Shown piece after piece: positions 14,781 to 22,925 of a stretch of DNA of 48,278 bases. The stretch's first letter is position 1. The number at the start of each line of letters is the position of its first letter. Where the stretch lies: positions 1-48,278 of the forward strand of contig CAVKYO010000046.1 in the NCBI GenBank assembly GCA_963660495.1, given 5' to 3'. The notes below the pieces were generated by a model. It did no database searches. It was not told the DNA's origin and saw nothing but the letters and a program-made list of their open reading frames with translations. Source of the stretch: CAG-877 sp963660495. Lineage in GTDB: Bacteria > Bacillota_I > Bacilli_A > RF39 > UBA660. The position numbers and the translations under genes are program-made.

Positions 14781-16390
14781 TTATAATAAATTGAGTTTAA
14801 GATACTTGTATTATATTGTTCACAAGATGCTGTATTTGCATTTTTTTCTTCTCTAAACTCATACATATATACCTTTTTATTACGTGATGTTAAGTATAAA
14901 TTAACAGTTCCGTTATTTTCGTATGAAATATGATACCAAGTTATACTGTTTATTTGTAATTCTTCAGGATTATTTTTAAGTTTATAATAGTTTTTCATTT
15001 GTTTAGCTAAGTTTTTAGCATTTGAGTAGTCTTTTAAAACATTAAAGCTATAATGACAATTACTGAAATTATCGTTTGGATCTGTTTTAATTCCCCCTAT
15101 TATACTTCCTTGACTGGATTCAGGACTTTTTATTTCCTCAGGCATAACTATTTCATAATAATTATTTATATTGGTACTATTGTCATATGTTAAGTCACCT
15201 TTAAATTCTGGATTTTTACCTAATAAAACTAGAATATTAAAGTCTTTAAATGGACCAAATGAGAAACTATTGAGATTGGTTGCGATTAAATAGATAAGTC
15301 CAATGATTAAAGTTACAAAGACAGCAGTAATTGGATTAGACATTTTTGTTTGTCCAGAGGCTACTACTGTATTTTTTAATTGTTCATAAGTAGCATTACG
15401 ATTTTTTCTTTCTGCACTTCTTATTTTACCTTTAGCAATTAATAAATAAGTCTTGTTGAAAGTTAAAAATAAAACTATATTAATTATAAGTGATAAATAG
15501 GGATTAACATAGATTATCAGACTTATTCTTAATGCAAGTAGTAACATTCCAATTACTATCATTCTTCTATATAGTACATAGAACTCGCCAAAAATTAAGG
15601 CAAAAATATTTAAAGGATTTTGTGATATTTTTTCATATTTATAGCCAACAAATTCCATTAATAAATTTCTTCTATGAAAATCTGTTATATTTTGTGGACT
15701 TGGTGCTGTTGTTGAAAGAGTACCGAATGGAACGTTTAGTGTTGAATTCATACTTTTTTCATCTTGTCCCAGAGAGGGAGGAGTATCATTCATTTGATTA
15801 ATTGGAAGTATATTTATGGAGTTATTTAAAAGTTCACTATTTGTATTACCGATAGTGTTATTGCTGATGTTTTTAAAGTTGGTTTGTTTAGAAGCATCAT
15901 TTACTATTTCATCTACTACTGATGAATATGATTTAGTATCTTTAATGGCAATTTGGTCACTATTTTGACTTTTAAAAAGGCTTGAGAATACTTTTTTCTT
16001 ATTGCTGGTGCTATCTTCTTTTAGTTCTTCTTTAGGCAGGAAGTCAAAACCAAAGCTCATATCATTTTTTAATTTAGAACTTGTCTCACTTGGTCTTATA
16101 TCTATACTTTGATCAGGTAGATTTAAATTCATAGGTGAAGTATTTGACTGATTTTGATTTTGATTATTATGTAGAAATGAAAAATTATTGTTCTGATTAT
16201 TACTTGAACTTATGTTTTGAATATTACTAGTAGTTTGAGGGAACTGATTTTGATTGTTTTGAGGAGGATTAATATTATTATTCTGAGCTTGTATAGATGG
16301 TAAGCCTTGCTGTAGAGTGTTGTTTTGATTATTATTAGGTACTACCGATGGCAAATTGGTAAAGAACTTATTACCTTGATTATCATTCAT
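14777..16390 (-). CDS. Membrane protein with Asn/Gln-rich N-terminal region (DUF2628-like core)
   Basis: A 537-residue protein in three parts. Residues 1-~240 are low-complexity, rich in Asn, Gln, Ser and Pro (runs such as NNNQNNTLQQ and QNQNQSNTS), and probably disordered in the cytosol. Residues ~245-375 hold a membrane core: GYKYEKISQNPLNIFALIFG, EFYVLYRRMIVIGMLLLALR and two further helices. This resembles the DUF2628 pattern of a short helical domain followed by membrane helices. Residues ~385-537 form an extracytoplasmic domain with two Cys. AAGGAGGGA precedes the ATG. It is the last gene of a VTT-rmuC operon. Function unknown. Confidence 0.65.
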   Translation of the reverse strand: MNDNQGNKFFTNLPSVVPNNNQNNTLQQGLPSIQAQNNNINPPQNNQNQFPQTTSNIQNISSSNNQNNNFSFLHNNQNQNQSNTSPMNLNLPDQSIDIRPSETSSKLKNDMSFGFDFLPKEELKEDSTSNKKKVFSSLFKSQNSDQIAIKDTKSYSSVVDEIVNDASKQTNFKNISNNTIGNTNSELLNNSINILPINQMNDTPPSLGQDEKSMNSTLNVPFGTLSTTAPSPQNITDFHRRNLLMEFVGYKYEKISQNPLNIFALIFGEFYVLYRRMIVIGMLLLALRISLIIYVNPYLSLIINIVLFLTFNKTYLLIAKGKIRSAERKNRNATYEQLKNTVVASGQTKMSNPITAVFVTLIIGLIYLIATNLNSFSFGPFKDFNILVLLGKNPEFKGDLTYDNSTNINNYYEIVMPEEIKSPESSQGSIIGGIKTDPNDNFSNCHYSFNVLKDYSNAKNLAKQMKNYYKLKNNPEELQINSITWYHISYENNGTVNLYLTSRNKKVYMYEFREEKNANTASCEQYNTSILNSIYYK

Positions 16391-16413
16391 ACTATCCCTC
16401 CTTTTAATTATAA

Positions 16414-17487
16414 TTATTCTTTTTCCTGATATTCTAACATTGAAACGTCTACTTTATTGATAGTTTCAAATTTTTTAGTAATTTTGTCAGATGTAATAGA
16501 TACATTTTCAATATCTTTATTTACAGTCTGAATACTTCTAGCTAATTTATCCCAACGTTCTTTATAACGAGCAAATTCTAGACCTAATTTATTTAATTCT
16601 TCATGGATTATTGATGTGTATTTGTCTCTTTCCATATTTTTTATAATCATTTCTACTACAGTTAAGGTTGATATTAAAGTAGTAGGACTTGTAATCCAGA
16701 CTTTCTTTTTATAGGCATAATCTATTATATCTTGGTGATAGGCATTTATTTCGGCGAATATTGCTTCTGCTGGTAAAAATAAAATTGCTTGATCTGCTGT
16801 TTCACCAGGTATTATATATTTACTACTTATAGCATCTATATGTTTTTTCATGTCTTGCTTGAACATTTTTTCATAATTATCTCTTAATTCTTGAGATAGC
16901 TTTTTATCAACCATTAATTGATAGTGTTCTAATGGAAACTTTGAGTCAATTGCTATGGTACCAAGAGGCTCTGGAGCAAAGACTACTGAGTCGGCTATAA
17001 CACCAGTTTTTAAAGTATATTGTAGGCGAAATATATTATCATTTCTTTCACCAAAGACACTAGTTAAAATGTGCTTTAAGTTTACTTCTCCAAAGATACC
17101 ACGTGTCTTTTTGTCAGTTAAAATACTTTGAAGACTAACAATATCAGTTGATAAAGTTTCTATTTTCTTTTGTGCTTCATCTATTTTTGATAATCTTTCA
17201 ATAACGTTCATAAAAGTTTTATTAGTCTTTTCAAAGTTTTGATCTAGTCTTTCATTTACTTTTTCATTAATAGCGATTAGTCTTTTTTCTAATTGTTCAT
17301 TTAAAGATGTGAAATCTTTATTTAAATTTCTACTTATATCAGACTTAAAATCTCCTAGTTCTTTCATCATACTTACTTCTAATTTTCCAAGTCTTTCTGT
17401 TATATTACTTTCATTAATATTTTTAAATATTGATATTACACCAATGATAAGATTAATTACTAATAAAATTATAATTACATATTCCAT
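16414..17487 (-). CDS. rmuC: RmuC-family protein
   Basis: A 357-residue RmuC protein. It has an N-terminal membrane helix (about 3-22) and a long coiled coil (about 25-125). The conserved nuclease-like core contains RGIFGEVNLKHILTSVFG, DSVVFAPEPLGTIAIDSKFP and LFLPAEAIFAEINAYHQDII. RmuC limits certain DNA rearrangements in E. coli and is related to restriction-type nuclease folds. AGGTGA precedes the ATG. It lies nine bases after the VTT-domain gene and is probably co-transcribed with it. Confidence 0.92.
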   Translation of the reverse strand: MEYVIIILLVINLIIGVISIFKNINESNITERLGKLEVSMMKELGDFKSDISRNLNKDFTSLNEQLEKRLIAINEKVNERLDQNFEKTNKTFMNVIERLSKIDEAQKKIETLSTDIVSLQSILTDKKTRGIFGEVNLKHILTSVFGERNDNIFRLQYTLKTGVIADSVVFAPEPLGTIAIDSKFPLEHYQLMVDKKLSQELRDNYEKMFKQDMKKHIDAISSKYIIPGETADQAILFLPAEAIFAEINAYHQDIIDYAYKKKVWITSPTTLISTLTVVEMIIKNMERDKYTSIIHEELNKLGLEFARYKERWDKLARSIQTVNKDIENVSITSDKITKKFETINKVDVSMLEYQEKE

Positions 17488-17495
17488 ATTTTCAC

Positions 17496-18074
17496 CTACT
17501 CTATATTTGCACTTTTTCCTATTATTTTTGATAATGTATAAGCTATTAGTATCATTATTGATATTACTATTATTGATGAGATATCAGTCATACTTTCTAT
17601 AAAACTTTTGCCTATGTATGCCCAGAAAGAAACCATAAATATTTTTCCTATAAGTAAGGCTACGATGAATTTTTTCTTTGACATTCCAGAAACACCGGCT
17701 AGGATGTTTATTAGAAAGGCTGGTGTAAATGGTAAAGTTATTATTACTGTTAGATTTGCTAGTGATATATTTTGAAATTTATCGATAGCTTTATCAACTT
17801 TTTTTCTTACTCTTTTACTCAGATATTTATATATTACGTTGTTTGATATATAGTAAAATATTAAGTATGAAATGTAGCAGCCAATACACGTTGAAACCCA
17901 TGACATTACTATACCTGGTAGTAATCCAAAGGTATGAGTATTTAGGGCAATAAATACTCCTAAAGGTAAAACTGGTATAAATGATTCAATAATTATTAGG
18001 AACATACCTAGTAATATACCGCCATTTGAAATAACTTCTGTACTGTATTCAACTATTGTATTTATTAAGTCCAA
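17496..18074 (-). CDS. DedA/VTT-domain membrane protein
   Basis: About 192 residues with 4-5 hydrophobic segments. The VTT core is FIPVLPLGVFIALNTHTFGL and, after a basic loop, VIITLPFTPAFLINILAGVS with the re-entrant G-x-x-x-x-x-P pattern. Family members act in lipid scrambling or membrane maintenance. No ATG start exists. I use TTG at 18074, eight bases after AAGG; the GTG at 18083 overlaps the ribosome site. It is the first gene of an operon with rmuC and has a strong promoter at 18095-18123. Confidence 0.82.
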   Translation of the reverse strand: MDLINTIVEYSTEVISNGGILLGMFLIIIESFIPVLPLGVFIALNTHTFGLLPGIVMSWVSTCIGCYISYLIFYYISNNVIYKYLSKRVRKKVDKAIDKFQNISLANLTVIITLPFTPAFLINILAGVSGMSKKKFIVALLIGKIFMVSFWAYIGKSFIESMTDISSIIVISIMILIAYTLSKIIGKSANIE

Positions 18075-18094
18075 GTTGTTCACCTTCCTATTTT

Positions 18095-18123
18095 ATTATA
18101 ATACAAAATTAGAAATGTCTCAA
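18095..18123 (-). promoter_or_regulatory. Promoter of the VTT-rmuC operon
   Basis: On the minus strand TTGAGA (18123-18118), a 17-base spacer and TATAAT (18100-18095). Confidence 0.8.
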
Positions 18124-18185
18124 GAAAATAGTAGCTAGTTTAGTACTAATTAATTTATTATAGACAAGTGTATTAAATTCAAAAG

Positions 18186-18217
18186 AAAAGATACTAGAAA
18201 ATTCTAATATCTTTTAA
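18186..18217 (-). terminator. Rhodanese gene terminator
   Basis: AAAAGATA (18186-18193) pairs with TATCTTTT (18208-18215), with further pairing inside. It overlaps the stop codon of the rhodanese-like gene. Confidence 0.65.
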
Positions 18218-18509
18218 TGTTTAGGCGGTAACTATTATATCCTCCATTTATACTTATTGTTTTATATCCTAAGGAGTTTAATTTTTTAGATATACTTTTA
18301 CTGGTGTATCCAGCTTGACAATATAAGTAATAAGTATCATTTTTGTTTAAATATTTTGATGGATTCAACAATAAGTATTCATAAGGAATGTTTATTGAAT
18401 TGCTTATGTGACTTAACTCATATATGTATTTGGTTCTAATATCAATTATGTTTAATGTACTATGTGTATTATTTACTATAGTTAAAAAATCATTCATATC
18501 AATTGACAT
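18204..18509 (-). CDS. Rhodanese-domain protein
   Basis: A 101-residue single rhodanese domain. Hallmarks are NIIDIRTKYIYELSHISNSI (substrate-side loop), the active-site loop YLYCQAGYTSKS with the sulfur-carrying Cys, and the closing LGYKTISINGGYNSYR. It probably transfers sulfane sulfur in the cytosol. The active-site loop has the six-residue length that accepts sulfur. GAGGTGA precedes the ATG. It is a stand-alone gene between the secretion block and the VTT operon. Confidence 0.88.
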   Translation of the reverse strand: MSIDMNDFLTIVNNTHSTLNIIDIRTKYIYELSHISNSINIPYEYLLLNPSKYLNKNDTYYLYCQAGYTSKSISKKLNSLGYKTISINGGYNSYRLNIKRY

Positions 18510-18532
18510 ATTTTCACCTCTATAGTATTAGA

Positions 18533-18566
18533 TGAAAAAAAAGAATCTGCAGTAATTACAGATTCC
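18533..18566 (-). terminator. Terminator at the end of the Tad/T4SS block
   Basis: On the minus strand GAATCTG (18565-18559) pairs with CAGATTC (18549-18543) and is followed by eight T. It closes the 26-kb gene block just after its last stop codon. Confidence 0.85.
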
Positions 18567-18572
18567 TACTTA

Positions 18573-19823
18573 TTATTTAAGTATATATGGATTTTCTTCT
18601 GTTCCATTTCCAGAATTAATCATAATTCTATTACTTAGTTTTATCACTGGTCTTATGTAATTATATTCATAACACTTTGCACTGATAATTTTTCCTTTTT
18701 CATTTACAAGTAAGACTGATGATGAACTATTTTCTTCTGCCGTTACAGTCCACCAACGATATTTAACTGTCAAGTAGTTATAGTTTTGACAAGAAGGACT
18801 TTCTGGGCTAGTACAATTTGGATCAATACTGGCATTAATATAATCTGATACTGTTAATAAACCTAGTTTTTGTCCGGCTACAGTACTTTTACATTCAAGT
18901 TCATTGGTATTAGTTGTACTATTTATAGTTCTTTTTCCTGTACATACTTCGTAACTAGATAATTTTGTTTTATCTGTATCTGTTAAGAAAATCAAGTCTT
19001 CTTTCGTTGTATTATATAACTCTGAAAGATATTCTTTTATTCTACTTGCTGAATAGTTATTTATACCAACATTGTATTTTAACTCAGAATTATATCTATC
19101 ATCCCAAGAAGCAGCGTAGCCAATGTAGTCTTCTTTAATTAAATAAACATTACTATTACTATCAATTTTAACTATACGCCATAAATTTTCATTTATTGAT
19201 ACATAGTTATTAACTTCTTCACCTCTAAAAACAAAGTTGTTGTTCATATTATATAAACCATATCCTGACGTTGTTACCTTGGAGTCTTCTTTTACTGCTG
19301 TTGCTAGGGTTTTATCAGTATATGCATCACCACAGTTTAATGATGGAGTATAGACGTAATCTTCATCGGCCTTTGCAACACTTACTTTTCCAGTACAAGT
19401 AACACCTTCTTTTGTATACTCACTTAAGTCTTTCATCTTTCCTGCTTGGGCTAGTGTTGTTGCTTCTATTTCAACTATTTGGTTTTCTTTTTTAGGAAGA
19501 CTTTCTGGATATTCTTTAAAATATGACTTAGCGGCATTAGTCATTATCTCTTCAATTTTTTCATAGCTATAATTTCCTTTAGTAAATAAAGAAGCAATAC
19601 TTAAAACTACGAATAAAAGAATCATACCTCCAACGACTATTAAAACTAGTTTTATAATGAATTTTTTGAAGTCATCTTGTCCTTTATTTTTGGAGGTTTT
19701 GCTTTCTTCTTGGTCTTCTTCATCGTCATCTTCCTCTACTTCTTCAATTTCTTCTTCATATTCATCAGTTTCTATTTCATTTACTTTTCCATTTTTTTTA
19801 CTTTGATTAAAATTAAGGTTCAT
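18573..19823 (-). CDS. Surface protein: acidic tail, membrane helix, pilin-like and WRIV (DUF6273-like) domains
   Basis: A 416-residue protein. Its cytosolic start is very acidic (residues 20-45, runs of Glu/Asp). One membrane helix (about 56-80) is followed by an exterior pilin-like stretch with AAKSYFKEYPESLP, GVTCTGKV and PSLNCG. A C-terminal domain contains NLWRIVKIDSNSNVYLI and ends NGTEENPYILK. The same architecture and the same signatures occur in the protein at 41049-42836, so the block is bracketed by two related proteins. Six or more exterior Cys suggest disulfides. The WRIV domain resembles DUF6273, a family of unknown role. AAAGGA precedes the ATG; this is the last gene of the block. 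Confidence 0.7.
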   Translation of the reverse strand: MNLNFNQSKKNGKVNEIETDEYEEEIEEVEEDDDEEDQEESKTSKNKGQDDFKKFIIKLVLIVVGGMILLFVVLSIASLFTKGNYSYEKIEEIMTNAAKSYFKEYPESLPKKENQIVEIEATTLAQAGKMKDLSEYTKEGVTCTGKVSVAKADEDYVYTPSLNCGDAYTDKTLATAVKEDSKVTTSGYGLYNMNNNFVFRGEEVNNYVSINENLWRIVKIDSNSNVYLIKEDYIGYAASWDDRYNSELKYNVGINNYSASRIKEYLSELYNTTKEDLIFLTDTDKTKLSSYEVCTGKRTINSTTNTNELECKSTVAGQKLGLLTVSDYINASIDPNCTSPESPSCQNYNYLTVKYRWWTVTAEENSSSSVLLVNEKGKIISAKCYEYNYIRPVIKLSNRIMINSGNGTEENPYILK

Positions 19824-19846
19824 ATTTTTTAATTCCTTTCATTATA

Positions 19847-22081
19847 TTAGTTATCAAAAAAGTCATCAAAGAAATCATCATCATTATCATCATCTTGTAA
19901 TTCTAATTTATTATTAGGTAACATTGTTGTCTGCTCTTTAACAACACTATTTTTAGGTAATTCTACTCTTTCTTGGTTGTTTTGTTCAGTAGCTACTACT
20001 AGCTTAACTGTTTCTTGTTTTTCTTTATTCTTTTTTTCTTCTTCTTCAAGTTCAGCAATTTTAGCATCTATTTTTTTGACTAATTCATCAACGTCGAAAT
20101 TGAAGTTATCATCAACTGGTTTTGTTTCTTTTTTCTCTGGTGTTGACAATTTAGTTGTATTAGCTTGGATAGTTTCCATACTTTTAAATGTAGATGTGGC
20201 TTCTTTTACTGTATTTTCTATAGGTTTTTTGTCCTCTTGGCTTTTTGCCGTTAATGGACTTATAGAAGAGCCAAGTGAACTTTTTCTTGGTGCAAAGTCA
20301 AAAGCGTCAGCTTTACTTTTTTCACTGTTATCTGGTCTTGAGTCCATTTCAGCAGCATTCATCATATCTAAAAGTTTTTTCTTCTTTTGATTTTTGACAA
20401 ATTCTTTTATATCAAAGGTATGAACTTCTCTTTTTGATCTATTTGGATATTTAGCTAATGGATATTTTTTACCCCAGTCTATTTTAAAGTTTGGAGTTAA
20501 TTTTGTTTTAAATGGTTGCTTACGCATACGTAAAATTATAACTTCAAACATTTTCATTCTTTGTAAGTCTGATACTGTTACCAATGGAGTTGAAGCTGTT
20601 TTTTCATCTTTTTTAGATTTTACTTCACCACACATTTTAGATATTTCTTCAAGTGCTTTTAATTCTGTTGTTATTAAGTAGGCTATGTTTCCACAGTTAC
20701 CACGAATTGTTTCGGCATCTTCTTTTCCATATACAGCATCTAATTGAGCAAAGTTTTGAATAATCATTGTAAATCTAATACGTCTTGAACGAGCAGCTGT
20801 AATCATTGTTGTTACATCTTTTAATGGTGGCATATTAGCAAACTCATCTAGTATGAAATTTGTTCTTACTGGTAGTTTTCCACCATTTTTTTGTGCTGTT
20901 GCGATTAAAGTTTCATATATTTGTTTTAAAAGTATTGTAACTAATGAGTGATATGTTTTCTTTTCATCTTGAATGACGATAAATACAGCGGTAGGTCTTT
21001 CACCAATACTTTCAAGATCAACACTACTATATGATAACATTTCACTTAAGTTATCACGTGATGCGAATAATTTTACTTTTTGTTTAAATACAGATAAGAT
21101 ACTTCCTTTAGTTTCAGTTGGTGCCATTATAGTACTTGATGCATTAATTGCTGCGGCACTAGCAGGATCTTTTGCATTGAAGTATTCTTTAATATAAGTA
21201 GAACCACCGAATTTTTCTTCACCAACTGTTGTTGCTAGAGAAATACTATTAATATTAATTTCATCTTCTTTGGCATCTTCAAATAATCCTAAAGCAATTC
21301 CTGAAAAATAATCAGCTGATGTTTTTTCCCAGAATGGATCGGCATTTTTATTACTTTCATCATATAGAATGTTTAACGCTAAGTCGTCAAGTAATTCTAT
21401 CGCTTTATCATGATTACCTGATTTCCACATTTTATATGGTAAAGTCATAGGATTCCAAGCACTACCCATTTGAGGATCACGAAAATTTAAAAGTACAATT
21501 TGATAACCTAATTCTCTAAGCATCATACTATTTTTTTCATATATTTCACCTTTTGGATCGGTAATAATCATTGATTCTCTAGCTTTACCCAAACTATGTA
21601 CCTGTGGATGAACAAATCCTTCAGTTTTACCAGAACCAGTGGCACCAATGATTAAAGAATGATATTCTCCATTATCTACCCAAAGTTCATTTTCATTTAC
21701 AATTAAAGGAATTCCAGCAGCTTTAGCTCTTTTTTGTTTTACACTAACACACTCTAATTCTTCTTTAATTTCTTTATCTTTTGCCCAACGTGAATAACCT
21801 TTATCTTTCTTTTCAGTAGTTATACCTATACCTTTTTCTCTTTCAAAAAAGTAGGAACTGACACTTACAAATAAGGCAAAAAGTGCTAATAAGAAAAATG
21901 TTAAAGTTGTAACTATATATTTAGGACCAAAGGCTGGTAAAGGATTAAATCCTGATAATGTCCCTTCTGATGCAAAAGTTGCTAGATTAACAATTGCAAT
22001 TGCTACTATATATAGTAAAAATAATGAGAAGACTCCAAATATTAATAAGTCATGAGAATCTGCTCGAAACTTAAATTTCAT
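19847..22081 (-). CDS. virD4: VirD4/TraG-type coupling ATPase
   Basis: A 744-residue type IV coupling protein. Two N-terminal membrane helices (about 12-33 and 55-80) precede the ATPase domain. Walker A is GATGSGKT (146-153), followed by MIITDPKGEIYEKNSMMLRE. Walker B is TNFILDEFANMPP, and the motif RIRFTMIIQNFAQLDAVYG follows. It recruits substrates to the secretion channel at the inner membrane. The last ~190 residues are low-complexity and end in an Asp/Phe tail (DDDNDDDFFDDFFDN). Such C-terminal tails often select substrates; that is inference here. An extended -10 (22105-22113) gives it a probable internal promoter. No relaxase gene accompanies it. Confidence 0.95.
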   Translation of the reverse strand: MKFKFRADSHDLLIFGVFSLFLLYIVAIAIVNLATFASEGTLSGFNPLPAFGPKYIVTTLTFFLLALFALFVSVSSYFFEREKGIGITTEKKDKGYSRWAKDKEIKEELECVSVKQKRAKAAGIPLIVNENELWVDNGEYHSLIIGATGSGKTEGFVHPQVHSLGKARESMIITDPKGEIYEKNSMMLRELGYQIVLLNFRDPQMGSAWNPMTLPYKMWKSGNHDKAIELLDDLALNILYDESNKNADPFWEKTSADYFSGIALGLFEDAKEDEININSISLATTVGEEKFGGSTYIKEYFNAKDPASAAAINASSTIMAPTETKGSILSVFKQKVKLFASRDNLSEMLSYSSVDLESIGERPTAVFIVIQDEKKTYHSLVTILLKQIYETLIATAQKNGGKLPVRTNFILDEFANMPPLKDVTTMITAARSRRIRFTMIIQNFAQLDAVYGKEDAETIRGNCGNIAYLITTELKALEEISKMCGEVKSKKDEKTASTPLVTVSDLQRMKMFEVIILRMRKQPFKTKLTPNFKIDWGKKYPLAKYPNRSKREVHTFDIKEFVKNQKKKKLLDMMNAAEMDSRPDNSEKSKADAFDFAPRKSSLGSSISPLTAKSQEDKKPIENTVKEATSTFKSMETIQANTTKLSTPEKKETKPVDDNFNFDVDELVKKIDAKIAELEEEEKKNKEKQETVKLVVATEQNNQERVELPKNSVVKEQTTMLPNNKLELQDDDNDDDFFDDFFDN

Positions 22082-22104
22082 GTTACTACTTCCTTTCTGC
22101 CTAT

Positions 22105-22113
22105 ATTATAACA
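22105..22113 (-). promoter_or_regulatory. Extended -10 promoter for virD4
   Basis: TGTTATAAT on the minus strand, 24 bases before the virD4 ATG, with ATGACG at the expected -35 position. The gap of 60 bases before virD4 is unusual in this tightly packed block. Confidence 0.5.
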
Positions 22114-22141
22114 TCAACTATTTAAAACGTCATTAAATATT

Positions 22142-22915
22142 TTATTGATTACTAACTATAATACTAAATTTATCATTACTGAATTTATATAGCATATCAA
22201 TAGTTCCTTCTGTACTATAAGCACTACATGATAATACTATTTCATATTTATCATCATCATTAACATCTATGATAGAATTTATATACGGTTTACAACCATT
22301 GAAACTTTTATTTTTGGCAATTGATTTATAAATTGGATATATTATATCATTTTTTTCCATAAATACTATACTAAAAATATATTCTGGATCAGTTTCTTTT
22401 GGAAATACATTACCTACTACATATATTTTTTCATCTATTCCATCATTATCTATATCAACACTAATTTGAGTGTTACTTGTTAACTCTTGATTTGATGTGA
22501 TATTATTTTTTGATAAGACTTCATTTACTTTAGTATAATCTGATATTTTTTCTTGATTAAAGTTTTTTATTTTCATTTCATAATTAGCAGAATACGCTAT
22601 TAAATTTCCAGAATAAGATATTGGATTTTTCTTATTGTCAAATAAATACCATTTATCATCATAAACTAAGTTATATTTTCCCAACTTTTCATTATTTATG
22701 AAAACAGTAAATTCTTGCCAATTTAATTCTTCTTTAGCTTTTGAATTGGCAATGTTATACCATTTTTTCTCTTCTAATTGCCAAATTGTATTATCACCTA
22801 TTATTAATGTTGTTTTTAATTTTGAGTATTTTAATTCATCTCTTCCATATAACAAAAAGAAGACTGTAAAATAAACTGCTATTATGATTAAAATTACAAT
22901 ATATCTTTTTTTCAT
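22142..22915 (-). CDS. Membrane-anchored exterior protein with VCBS/FG-GAP-like repeats
   Basis: About 257 residues. An N-terminal membrane helix (about 4-21) anchors an exterior domain. Two segments, VDIDNDGIDEKIYVV and IIDVNDDDKYEIVLSCS, have the Asp-rich calcium-loop pattern of FG-GAP/VCBS beta-propeller blades. Two Cys near the C-terminus could pair. I start at the ATG at 22915 with GGAG upstream; the longer frame overlaps the preceding gene. By topology (one helix, exterior domain) it could hold the place of VirB8, but the sequence does not look like that fold. Function unknown. Confidence 0.6.
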   Translation of the reverse strand: MKKRYIVILIIIAVYFTVFFLLYGRDELKYSKLKTTLIIGDNTIWQLEEKKWYNIANSKAKEELNWQEFTVFINNEKLGKYNLVYDDKWYLFDNKKNPISYSGNLIAYSANYEMKIKNFNQEKISDYTKVNEVLSKNNITSNQELTSNTQISVDIDNDGIDEKIYVVGNVFPKETDPEYIFSIVFMEKNDIIYPIYKSIAKNKSFNGCKPYINSIIDVNDDDKYEIVLSCSAYSTEGTIDMLYKFSNDKFSIIVSNQ

Positions 22916-22925
22916 TAATAATCTC

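Noticed and set aside
19977..20390. Plus-strand 137-codon Ser/Phe-rich frame opposite virD4
   Set aside because: It lies antisense to the low-complexity tail of virD4, has no ribosome site and mirrors the Glu/Lys-rich coding of the other strand.
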